Positions 14,570 through 22,232 of a stretch of 64,000 bases of DNA are shown here, piece after piece. This stretch comes from Mesorhizobium loti R88b (GTDB lineage Bacteria; Pseudomonadota; Alphaproteobacteria; Rhizobiales; Rhizobiaceae): positions 3,907,001-3,971,000 of the forward strand of contig NZ_CP033367.1 in the NCBI RefSeq assembly GCF_013170845.1. The letters are read 5' to 3'. Below the pieces are notes generated by a model. The model saw only the letters and a program-made list of their open reading frames with translations. It was not told the origin of the DNA and did no database searches. A program made the translations under genes and the position numbers. Each line of letters opens with the position of its first letter. Position 1 is the stretch's first letter.

Positions 14570-16684
14570 ATGGTCGACGACAACGAACTCAACAGACTGC
14601 GCGACGCAGCCGTACCGGCACCGGGCGAGAGCGCGAAGGCGCGCGCCTTCGAAGCCGCCCTGCGCGCCTATGATCAGGAAAATATTTCCGCTGTCACCCA
14701 AGGATCGGTCGGCGGCCTTCGTCTCACAGAGCGAGCACAAAAGCTCTGGAGCGAGATCATGCAAAAGAAACTCATTGCCACGCCGGCCCTTGCCGGGCTT
14801 GTCGCCCTGCCGATCGCCGGATACGCCACCTTCCATCTGCTGAGGGAGCAGCCGCCCAAATTCGGCGGCGACCAGAAGATCACCGAGACGCTGGCCGACA
14901 AGCCGGCGACCTTGAAGCCGATCGCCGCCGAGCCGAAGCAGGCTCCGACGGAACTGGCGAAGGACAAGAAGGCCGACGCGGATGTGGAAAGCCGCGATGT
15001 CCGCGAGGTCCTGGTTGCGCCGTCAGACCCGGCAAAACCGGAAGCGCCCCAGGCCGGTGGGACCGCTCAGCAGACTGCTGCGGAGCGTGGCATAGTTGCC
15101 GAGCCGGCACCGCCGGCGCCGACTGGTGAATTCGCATTGGATGGAGCTGCAAGCGCGCCCAGCACGTCGCGGGTTGCCCGTATGCCGGCTGCTGAATCCA
15201 AGCTGATGGCGCCGCTGCCCACCGCACCGGCGGACCAGATCGCGCCGCAAGAGGAAAACCGCAACCGCATCGAGGACTTCAAGACCAATCCCGTGCATGC
15301 GGCACTCGCAGACCCGGTCTCGACCTTCTCGATCGATGTCGACACTGCCTCCTATTCCTTCGTGCGCCGTTCGCTGAAGGAAGGGTCGGTACCGCAGGCC
15401 GACACGGTGCGTGTCGAGGAGATGATCAATTACTTCCCCTATGACTGGAAGGGGCCGGACTCGGCGTCGACGCCATTCAACTCGACCGTCAGCGTCATGC
15501 CGACGCCGTGGAACGAGCACACCAAGCTGATGCATGTCGCCATCAAGGGCTTCGACATCAAGCCGACCGAGCAGCCGAAGGCCAATCTGGTGTTCCTGAT
15601 CGATGTCTCGGGTTCGATGGACGAGCCGGACAAGCTGCCGCTGCTCAAATCGGCATTCCGCCTGCTGGTCAGCAAGCTGAAGGCCGACGACACGATCTCC
15701 ATCGTCACCTATGCCGGAGAGGCCGGCACCGTGCTGATGCCGACCAAGGCTGCCGAAAAGGACAAGATTCTCAATGCCATCGACAATCTGACGCCCGGCG
15801 GTTCGACGGCCGGTGAGGCCGGCATCAAGGAAGCCTACAAGCTTGCCCAGCAATCCTTCATCAAGGACGGTGTCAACCGGGTGATGCTGGCCACCGATGG
15901 CGACTTCAATGTCGGCCAGAGCGACGATGATGATCTGAAGCGCCTGATCGAACAGGAGCGCAAGTCCGGCGTCTTCCTGTCGGTGTTCGGCTTCGGCCAC
16001 GACAATCTGAACGACCAGATGATGCAGACCATTGCCCAGAACGGCAACGGCACCGCTGCCTATATCGATACGCTGGCCGAAGCGGAGAAGGTGCTGGTCG
16101 AGGATGCCTCTTCGACGCTGTTCCCGATCGCCAAGGACGTGAAGATCCAGGTCGAGTTCAATCCGAACAAAGTCTCGGAATACCGGCTGATTGGCTACGA
16201 GACCCGGGCGCTCAACCGCGAGGACTTCAACAATGACCGGGTCGATGCCGGCGATATCGGCTCGGGCCATTCCGTCACCGCGATCTACGAGATCACGCCG
16301 AAAGGCAGCGGCGGCGAACAGATCGACCCGCTGCGCTACGGCCAGGCAACGGTGAACAATGGCGGCGTCGCCAATGCGGACGAATATGCCTTCGTCAAGA
16401 TCCGCTACAAGCTGCCGACCGAGGACGTCTCGAAGCTGATCACCACGCCGGTGACATCAGCCAACGAGGTGGCGTCCTTCGACCAGGCCAGCACCGACCA
16501 GCGTTTCTCCGTCGCGGTTGCCGCCTTCGGCCAGAAGCTGCGCGACGAAGATGCGACCGCCAAGTTCGGTTACGACAAGATCATGGAGATTGCCACTGCC
16601 GCCCGAGGAGCCGACCCGTTTGGGTACAGGTCAGAGTTCCTCTCACTCGTGCGCCTTGCCTCGGCGCTGGGCGGTAACCGGTAG
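14570..16684 (+). CDS. VWA domain protein (YfbK-like) fused to an anti-sigma-like N-terminus
   Basis: About 704 residues. Residues 1-65 form a charged cytoplasmic segment, a membrane helix lies at about 70-92, and a proline- and alanine-rich stretch leads to a YfbK-type region followed by a von Willebrand factor A domain. The metal-binding MIDAS motif is DVSGSM at about residues 344-349. The C-terminus contains the DUF3520-like region. Its start overlaps or abuts the sigma factor stop. The N-terminal layout (helical segment plus single helix) is what a membrane anti-sigma factor looks like, so the protein may hold the ECF factor at the membrane and sense through the outer VWA part. The sensing role is inference. 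Confidence 0.85.
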   Translation: MVDDNELNRLRDAAVPAPGESAKARAFEAALRAYDQENISAVTQGSVGGLRLTERAQKLWSEIMQKKLIATPALAGLVALPIAGYATFHLLREQPPKFGGDQKITETLADKPATLKPIAAEPKQAPTELAKDKKADADVESRDVREVLVAPSDPAKPEAPQAGGTAQQTAAERGIVAEPAPPAPTGEFALDGAASAPSTSRVARMPAAESKLMAPLPTAPADQIAPQEENRNRIEDFKTNPVHAALADPVSTFSIDVDTASYSFVRRSLKEGSVPQADTVRVEEMINYFPYDWKGPDSASTPFNSTVSVMPTPWNEHTKLMHVAIKGFDIKPTEQPKANLVFLIDVSGSMDEPDKLPLLKSAFRLLVSKLKADDTISIVTYAGEAGTVLMPTKAAEKDKILNAIDNLTPGGSTAGEAGIKEAYKLAQQSFIKDGVNRVMLATDGDFNVGQSDDDDLKRLIEQERKSGVFLSVFGFGHDNLNDQMMQTIAQNGNGTAAYIDTLAEAEKVLVEDASSTLFPIAKDVKIQVEFNPNKVSEYRLIGYETRALNREDFNNDRVDAGDIGSGHSVTAIYEITPKGSGGEQIDPLRYGQATVNNGGVANADEYAFVKIRYKLPTEDVSKLITTPVTSANEVASFDQASTDQRFSVAVAAFGQKLRDEDATAKFGYDKIMEIATAARGADPFGYRSEFLSLVRLASALGGNR

Positions 16685-16756
16685 TGGCGATGACGGCCGG
16701 TTTCTTTCAGATGGGATCGTTCTGATACGGGAAACCGGCCTACGGGCGGGTGAGGC

Positions 16757-16794
16757 AGGCCGGCGAGGGGTTATTCCCTTGCCGGCCTTTTTTT
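16757..16794 (+). terminator. Rho-independent terminator after the VWA gene
   Basis: The stem AGGCCGGCGAGGG pairs with CCCTTGCCGGCCT around a short loop (one G-U pair), followed by seven T residues. It lies about 70 bases past the VWA stop codon. Confidence 0.9.
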
Positions 16795-16853
16795 CGGATC
16801 CGTCGATATTCAGGTGAGGCCCGCCTGCAAACGACGGCTTCCTGTGCTTCCCC

Positions 16854-16976
16854 GTTCTACTGCGTCGCAGTAGAACTGTGCTCACGTACCCAAAAGTACG
16901 CTCCGCTCCGGCCTTCGCCGGCCGAAGCCCTCAGAAATGCCTCCGCTCTATGAAGGCTACGGCCGGCGAAGGCCGG
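16854..16976. repeat. REP-like extragenic palindromic element
   Basis: A perfect 23-bp palindrome (16854-16876, GTTCTACTGCG either side of one T) is followed by a perfect 16-base inverted repeat, CCGGCCTTCGCCGGCC at 16908-16923 and its reverse complement at 16961-16976. Between them is the AGTACGCTCCGCTCCGG motif, which I recall as common in rhizobial intergenic repeats. The inverted repeats are certain; the multicopy nature is from memory. Confidence 0.7.
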
Positions 16977-17138
16977 TTCTCGGAAACAACCATACTCAGC
17001 GCGGCCTGACCTGAATCTCAACAGATCCTAGGCCCAGCCCTAACCGCATGATCGTTAAATTGCGCGGTATTTCCGGTACCGGATCGCAATGTCCTCTTGT
17101 TACATCAGACATATCTACGGGGCTTGAGGGAGCCGGAA

Positions 17139-17408
17139 TTGCAGATCAGGACTATCGCCAACTCGACACCGCCGGCACGAGACGCTTCGGCAGTTTCGTC
17201 AGCCCCGTCATCCGAATCCAGGCGCATCAGCGACGATGTCGCACAGGCGCGCAATACCGCCATGTCGGCACTGACCAACGACCGCTTTCGCGCCATGCTG
17301 GAACAGATCACCGATCCGGGCGCCTCGGGCGCCCTGATGACGATGCGCGGCGACAATGTGGTCGATTTCAAGTCGGCGCAGTCGAGCTACGCTGACAACA
17401 GCGAATAA
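17139..17408 (+). CDS. Small hypothetical protein with TTG start
   Basis: An 89-residue reading frame. The chosen start is TTG 17139 because GAGGGA lies 7 bases before it; no ATG occurs until codon 42. The C-terminal half (LTNDRFRAMLEQITDPG, then MRGDNVVDFKSAQ) reads like a real soluble protein, whereas the first 35 residues are low complexity (Ser, Ala, Pro). It is convergent with bmt, with a 9-base gap. I do not recognise a family; the gene is plausible rather than certain. Confidence 0.5.
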   Translation: MQIRTIANSTPPARDASAVSSAPSSESRRISDDVAQARNTAMSALTNDRFRAMLEQITDPGASGALMTMRGDNVVDFKSAQSSYADNSE

Positions 17409-17417
17409 TCAGAAGCT

Positions 17418-18440
17418 TCAGGCCCGGCTGCGGCGCCGTTCGCGGCGGGCTTCGCTGGTCTCGGCGGTGTTTTCGGTCGCCACCTTGTTGCGCATCGGGC
17501 CGATGCGCTCGACAATTGCCGCGACCGTCGGGCGATCCGCCTTGGTGTGCGCGTCGAGCGCCTTGCGCATGGCGGCAAGATGCTGGAACGAGGTGCCGCA
17601 GCAGCCGCCGATGATTTTCGCGCCGCTATCGACCGCAAGGCGGACATAGTCGGCCATCAACTCGGGCGTGCCGGAATAGTGGATCTCGGTGCCGCGGAAT
17701 TCGGGAATGCCGCAATTGCCCTTGACGATGACGGTTGCCTGCGGTTTCGCCTCGGTCATGTCGAGCAGCGATGCAAGGATGTCGGAGGCACCGACGCCGC
17801 AATTGGCGCCGACGCCGAGCGGTGCTTCAGACAGCCCGTCAACGACGCCGTGGATATCCTTGGGCAGCAGGCCCATCATGGTGCGGCCCGCGGTATCGAA
17901 CGACCCGGTATAGGTGTAGGGCAGGCCGACGCGGATCGCCGCTTCGGCGGCAGCGCGGATTTCGTCGGGCGCCGACATGGTTTCGATCCAGGCGACTTCA
18001 GCGCCGCCTTCCTTGAGTCCCTCGATCTGTTCGGCAAAGGCCTCGACCGCCTCGTCATAGGTCATGGCGCCGAGCGGTACGAGCAGTTCGCCGGTCGGGC
18101 CGACCGAGCCGGCAACGATCACCTTGCGGCCGGCCTTGTCGGCAACCGCGCGCGCAATCTCGGCGGCGCGCTTGTTCAGCGCATGCACACGGTCCTGCGC
18201 ATGGTGGAGCTTGAGCCGATGGCGGGTGCCGCCAAAGGAGTTGGTGAGGATGATGTCGGCGCCGGCATCGACGAAGTTCTGATGCAGGCTGGTGATGGTG
18301 TCGGGCGCTGTCTCGTTCAGCAACTCCGGCGCCTCGCCGGCCTCCAGGCCCATGGCGAACAGATTGGTGCCGGTGGCGCCATCGGCCAGCAGCACACCCT
18401 TTTCAGCCAGCAGCGCATCGATCGGGTTGGTCGTCGTCAT
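17418..18440 (-). CDS. bmt: Betaine-homocysteine S-methyltransferase
   Basis: A 340-residue zinc-dependent methyltransferase of the homocysteine S-methyltransferase family. It opens with LLADGATGTNLFAMGL, and the three zinc cysteines are Cys214 (GANCG) and Cys280-Cys281 (GGCCGT). In rhizobia this type moves a methyl group from glycine betaine to homocysteine, giving dimethylglycine and methionine; related proteins in corrinoid systems move methyl groups to folate instead. It lies downstream of DUF1989 and an XRE regulator on the same strand, with two palindromes before its start. The presence of dimethylglycine dehydrogenase-like genes in the window fits betaine use. Confidence 0.87.
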   Translation of the reverse strand: MTTTNPIDALLAEKGVLLADGATGTNLFAMGLEAGEAPELLNETAPDTITSLHQNFVDAGADIILTNSFGGTRHRLKLHHAQDRVHALNKRAAEIARAVADKAGRKVIVAGSVGPTGELLVPLGAMTYDEAVEAFAEQIEGLKEGGAEVAWIETMSAPDEIRAAAEAAIRVGLPYTYTGSFDTAGRTMMGLLPKDIHGVVDGLSEAPLGVGANCGVGASDILASLLDMTEAKPQATVIVKGNCGIPEFRGTEIHYSGTPELMADYVRLAVDSGAKIIGGCCGTSFQHLAAMRKALDAHTKADRPTVAAIVERIGPMRNKVATENTAETSEARRERRRSRA

Positions 18441-18457
18441 CGGATTGGCTTTCGTGT

Positions 18458-18492
18458 TTCGAATTCGAATAAGGATATAAAGAAGTCTTTAT
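18458..18492 (-). promoter_or_regulatory. Two palindromes upstream of bmt
   Basis: A perfect 16-bp inverted repeat, ATAAAGAAGTCTTTAT (18477-18492), lies 37-52 bases upstream of the bmt start, and a 12-bp palindrome, TTCGAATTCGAA, sits at 18458-18469. The first has the shape of an ArsR-family operator such as those controlling methionine-cycle genes; that link is inference. Confidence 0.6.
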
Positions 18493-18536
18493 GTCTAGTC
18501 AATGTTTTGCCGCAACCTTCCGGCTGAAGCCGTTGC

Positions 18537-19139
18537 TCACGATCCGGAGGTGATCTCGACGGCGATTTCGGTGCAGACCCCGCCATTGGTCGGGTAATAG
18601 TCGACCGAACAGGCGGTAACCACCAGCAGCAAATCCTGTTCGGCGCGCAACGTCACATTGCCGCCAGGCGGATTGATCGAGGCCTCGACCACCAGCCGTC
18701 CGTCCGGCTGCGGCAAGGAATTCTGGAAGAGATCGACGGGATCGGGGGCAAAGGGCAGCAATATGCCCTCGCTGGCCAACGCCTGCATCAGATTGTCCCG
18801 GCAATTCGGGTGGTTGGGAAAGCCGGCGCGTTCGTAGAGGGCCGAGTCACAAGCGGGGTAGAGCATGTCATGCGGGCCGGGCGATGCATTCTCGACCAGT
18901 GTCAGCATCGGCTTGGCGGCGGCACTGTAGAAATGGTCGCCAATGCCGGGGAAAAGGCGCTCGGTGATGTCGCGGGTCTGCGACGTGCTCAGCCAGTCGA
19001 GTTGATCGGCGGTGGCGAACGCCCAGAGATCGGCGACCTGCTGACCCTTAGGGTCGATGATGCGGATGAGATCGCCGCGTTTGACGTGGATGGAGCGGCC
19101 CGACTGGGGAGGGACGACGATACGGCGTGGCTCTGGCAT
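18537..19139 (-). CDS. DUF1989 (urea carboxylase-associated) family protein
   Basis: A 200-residue protein of the DUF1989 family, seen next to urea amidolyase and to aminomethyltransferase (GcvT-type) genes. Family features are the early RGDLIRIIDPKGQQVADLWAF segment and the central SPGPHDMLYPACD with a His and a Cys, as well as CRDNLMQAL. I chose the ATG at 19139, well inside the longest frame, because AAGGA lies six bases before it. It sits between the XRE regulator and bmt on one strand, so it probably belongs to the same methylated-amine operon. Its reaction is unknown. Confidence 0.85.
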   Translation of the reverse strand: MPEPRRIVVPPQSGRSIHVKRGDLIRIIDPKGQQVADLWAFATADQLDWLSTSQTRDITERLFPGIGDHFYSAAAKPMLTLVENASPGPHDMLYPACDSALYERAGFPNHPNCRDNLMQALASEGILLPFAPDPVDLFQNSLPQPDGRLVVEASINPPGGNVTLRAEQDLLLVVTACSVDYYPTNGGVCTEIAVEITSGS

Positions 19140-19215
19140 GGATTGTCCTTCGGCAATAGTTCTGGCCCTCGACCATGTAGGGGTCAGGGACTCCAATGAC
19201 CACGGTTGCGGCCGA

Positions 19216-20073
19216 TCAGACAGAGCCTGATGGAAACGACATGCCGGCCAGATTGCGCGCGAAAGCGGCGGCCTCGTGCGGGTTGATGTCGGCAACGCGG
19301 ATCAGATTGTCGAAATGCTGGGTCAGCGCCTGGACCGGTTGCGTGGCGTTCAGCACGACATACATGTCGCCGACATAGATGGCGGCCCGGTAAGGGCCGA
19401 AGATGGTCAGCGGGATCGAATACCGCATGCGGCCATCATAGAGGAACAGGCGGAAGGTCGGATAGAGATCGTCAAGCAGCGTCGCCATATGGGCGAGCTG
19501 CTGCCGGCGGTCAGCCTCCGGAAAACGGTCCCAGACGCCGAGGCCGCGCGCAAAAATCTCCAGCGTGTGGCGCGGCATGCAGACCTCCATGTCGGTCTCA
19601 GGACGCCGGTTGTATTCGATGCGGTACTGGGTTTCGTTAGCCTGCGTCAGACGGCTCCGGTTGGTGATGTTGGCTTCGTAGTCGACAAGCGCGTGCGTTC
19701 GCAGAAGATCGGGAATGCCGGCCGGTACATAGCGGATCTTGGTGCCCGCCGCTTCGGCGAACCATTTGGCGAGCAGCGTGCGGTCGAAACCGTCGCGTGC
19801 TTCCTCGATCTCCAGGCTTTCGCGGATTTCACCGGTGACACCTTCGTCCTGGCTGAGGCCAAGCAGCCAGTCCAGCGACACCTTGAATTCAGCGGCGATG
19901 TTGAGCAGCGTTTCGGCACGCGGCAGGCGCGTCGAGGCGCCGGACATCAGCTGCGATAGCGCCGACCGATCGATGCCGACAGCAGACGCGAATGCCGACT
20001 GGTTGAGATCGGATCGTGTCAGGAGAAGCTTCAGACGCTCCCTAAAGATTGCTGACAGGTCGCGTTTGTCCAC
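19216..20073 (-). CDS. XRE-family transcriptional regulator
   Basis: A 285-residue regulator with an N-terminal helix-turn-helix of the XRE type (NQSAFASAVGIDRSALSQLM, residues about 24-43). A larger C-terminal domain without a recognisable enzyme motif probably senses a ligand. It is divergent from a desaturase gene across about 230 bases that contain several inverted repeats, and is followed on its own strand by DUF1989 and bmt after 76 bases. It is therefore well placed to control both directions. The ligand is not known; a methylated amine is an inference from the neighbours. Confidence 0.87.
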   Translation of the reverse strand: MDKRDLSAIFRERLKLLLTRSDLNQSAFASAVGIDRSALSQLMSGASTRLPRAETLLNIAAEFKVSLDWLLGLSQDEGVTGEIRESLEIEEARDGFDRTLLAKWFAEAAGTKIRYVPAGIPDLLRTHALVDYEANITNRSRLTQANETQYRIEYNRRPETDMEVCMPRHTLEIFARGLGVWDRFPEADRRQQLAHMATLLDDLYPTFRLFLYDGRMRYSIPLTIFGPYRAAIYVGDMYVVLNATQPVQALTQHFDNLIRVADINPHEAAAFARNLAGMSFPSGSV

Positions 20074-20241
20074 CGTTCGTTCTCCACCTGCTCTTAGGAA
20101 AAATTTGCGCCGAGGTCCACCGATCAGGCTCCCCAGGCGTAAATGAATCCCTAAGGTTGTTTACAATGTGCAACATATGCAGCCAAAAATGCGCAATGGC
20201 AACATTTTGTGCACTTTGTCGCGTTGAGTGGAATCATTTCT

Positions 20242-20277
20242 CCTGACACTATGCTGTCAGGAACCAATTGGGGTTCC
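20242..20277. promoter_or_regulatory. Two adjacent inverted repeats before the desaturase gene
   Basis: CCTGACA-N6-TGTCAGG (20242-20261) is followed immediately by GGAACC-N6-GGTTCC (20260-20277). Both have perfect arms and equal 6-base centres. They could be sites for the XRE regulator or hairpins in the leader. Confidence 0.6.
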
Positions 20278-20304
20278 GGCGACTGAGGGACAGTGGTCGA
20301 TAGC

Positions 20305-21315
20305 ATGGCAGGCAAGAGCATCAAGCGACGCAGCGCAACGGCCATCGAGTGGCCGACCGTGGTCCTCGCAGTCTTCTGTTACGGAACGTGGCTCGCCGCC
20401 GGGTTCCTGCTCTGGCCGTCCTACCCGATCCTGGCTCTCCTCATTCTCGGCTTTGTCCTGGCACTGCAGTCGTCGATCATGCACGAAGTGCTGCATGGCC
20501 ATCCGACGCGCAGCGCGTTGATCAACGAAGCCTTCGTCTTCCTGCCGATCGGCCTCGTCTGGCCGTTCCGCCGCTTCAAGACGCTGCACTTGCGCCACCA
20601 TGCCGATGAGCGGCTGACCGATCCCCTCGACGATCCCGAGAGCTATTACAAGGCGCTGTGGCATCACGACGATCTGCCGCCGACGATGAAATTCCTGCTC
20701 AAGATCAACAACACCATGGCCGGTCGTTTCTTCCTCGGCCCCTGGCTGTCCTGCATCGGCTTCTTCATCGACGACGCCAAGCAGATTATGGCCGGCGACA
20801 AGGCGATCCGCAAAGCCTGGCTGCTGCATGCGATCGGCCTCGCCATCGTGGCCCCGATCGTGCAGTTCGGGTTCGGCATTCCGCTGTGGCTCTACATTCT
20901 GGCGCCGGTCTGGCTCGGCCAGTCGCTGATTGCGATCCGCACCTTTGCCGAGCATCAATGGTCGGAGCATCCGGAAGGCCGCACGGTGATCATCGAGCGC
21001 TCGCCGCTGTCGTTCCTGTTCCTCAACAACAATCTGCACTTCGTGCACCACAAGACGCCGACTGTGGCCTGGTACAAGCTGCCCAAGCTGTTTCGCGACC
21101 GCCGCGACGAGTGGCTGCGGATGAACAATGGTTATGCCTATCCGAACTATTTTGCGCTGATCAAAGCCTACGCTTTCAAGGCGAAGGAGCCGATCGTGCA
21201 TCCGGTGCTGCGTCGCCAGGCCGAGCCGGGCAGGGCCTTCAAGCCGCGTATCAGGGCGCGCAGCATCAATGGGCTTGGCAGCGCACCGGTTCCGGCCGAG
21301 CCGCCAAAGGAATAA
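20305..21315 (+). CDS. Fatty acid desaturase family membrane protein
   Basis: A 336-residue (from ATG 20305) membrane di-iron protein. The three histidine boxes are HEVLHGH (about residue 60), HLRHH (about 95) and HFVHH (about 245), the pattern of membrane desaturases and hydroxylases, with about four membrane segments between. GTG 20293 is the alternative start; GAGGGA lies just before it. Its place between an XRE regulator and a PhnD-like protein, next to betaine genes, is odd for lipid desaturation and suggests an oxygen-dependent hydroxylation or demethylation of another substrate. That is inference. Confidence 0.87.
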   Translation: MAGKSIKRRSATAIEWPTVVLAVFCYGTWLAAGFLLWPSYPILALLILGFVLALQSSIMHEVLHGHPTRSALINEAFVFLPIGLVWPFRRFKTLHLRHHADERLTDPLDDPESYYKALWHHDDLPPTMKFLLKINNTMAGRFFLGPWLSCIGFFIDDAKQIMAGDKAIRKAWLLHAIGLAIVAPIVQFGFGIPLWLYILAPVWLGQSLIAIRTFAEHQWSEHPEGRTVIIERSPLSFLFLNNNLHFVHHKTPTVAWYKLPKLFRDRRDEWLRMNNGYAYPNYFALIKAYAFKAKEPIVHPVLRRQAEPGRAFKPRIRARSINGLGSAPVPAEPPKE

Positions 21316-21404
21316 TCCCGGGCCCCCGAACCCGTGTCGCCCAATTCTGATTGGGCGCCGCGTTTTTGCGATCCTTTCTCCAGACGTGATGATTTGATAT
21401 CGGC

Positions 21405-22232
21405 ATGAGTGAATTGATTGCGGCGTTGCCGATGTATGACTGGCCCGAAGTCCGCGGCGAGGTCGACGCGCAATGGGCGCTTTTGCGCGACGCCTTCCGG
21501 CAGAAGGGTATCGATGCGCCGCAAACCATCGTGCACCGCAATGGCGATCTGCCGCCGGTGCCGGGCGGTATTAGCGATGCCGAGGGCAAGCTGATCGCGC
21601 CCGATCCGGCGGCATTGCCGCCCGACGAACTCGATCATCACAAACTTTGGCTGCACCCGGCGCTGCTGTTCGCGCAGACGTGCTGGGGGCCGATGGAACT
21701 GGGTCTGTCGAGCCATGTGCAAGTGGTTGGCCAACCGAGCTACGACGCCTTTGAAGGCGGGCGGGGCGAACTCTATTCAAGCGCGCTGGTGATGCGGACG
21801 GGCGAGGGGCCGGAGCTCCGCTCACCCGCGGACGGCAAGGCCTCGCTGCCGCTCGATCTCATCCGCAGCAAGCGCTTCACTTTCAATGGCACCGATTCGA
21901 TGTCTGGAATCATCGGGTTGACGCGCGATTTGCAGGCGGCCGGCGAAAGCCTCGACATCTTTTCCTCGCGCAGCGCAAGCGGTGGCCATCGCGCCTCGAT
22001 CGTCGCCGTCGCGGAAGGTAAGGCTGATATAGCCGCGATCGACTGCGAAAGCTGGGCGCTGGCGCAGCGTTTCGAACCGGCGGCGCGGAAAGTGGCCATC
22101 GTCGGCTGGACGGCACGGCGCAAAGGCCTGCCCTTCATCACCGCCGCAACGACGCCGGAAAACACAGTCCGGGCCATGCGCGAGGCCCTTGACGGGTTAT
22201 CCGAGCAGCCTCGCATCCAACGGGTAGGTTGA
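21405..22232 (+). CDS. PhnD/SsuA-type substrate-binding-like protein without signal peptide
   Basis: A 275-residue protein with the fold pattern of periplasmic phosphonate/sulfonate-binding proteins: FTFNGTDSMSGIIGL and GHRASIVAVAEGKADIAAID are typical ligand-binding loops. It begins MSELIAALPMYDWPEV with no signal peptide, so it is probably cytoplasmic, unlike a transporter component; no permease or ATPase gene is adjacent. It may be a ligand sensor or carrier. Its last 36 bases overlap the end of the convergent dddP-like gene. The function is unknown. Confidence 0.75.
   Translation: MSELIAALPMYDWPEVRGEVDAQWALLRDAFRQKGIDAPQTIVHRNGDLPPVPGGISDAEGKLIAPDPAALPPDELDHHKLWLHPALLFAQTCWGPMELGLSSHVQVVGQPSYDAFEGGRGELYSSALVMRTGEGPELRSPADGKASLPLDLIRSKRFTFNGTDSMSGIIGLTRDLQAAGESLDIFSSRSASGGHRASIVAVAEGKADIAAIDCESWALAQRFEPAARKVAIVGWTARRKGLPFITAATTPENTVRAMREALDGLSEQPRIQRVG

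Larger units (their letters stand above)
16685..17138. other. Intergenic stretch with terminator and repeat element
   Basis: This stretch of about 450 bases between the VWA gene and the next small gene has no supported gene. It holds a strong terminator at 16757-16794 and an extragenic repeat with two inverted repeats at 16854-16976, both listed separately. Confidence 0.8.
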
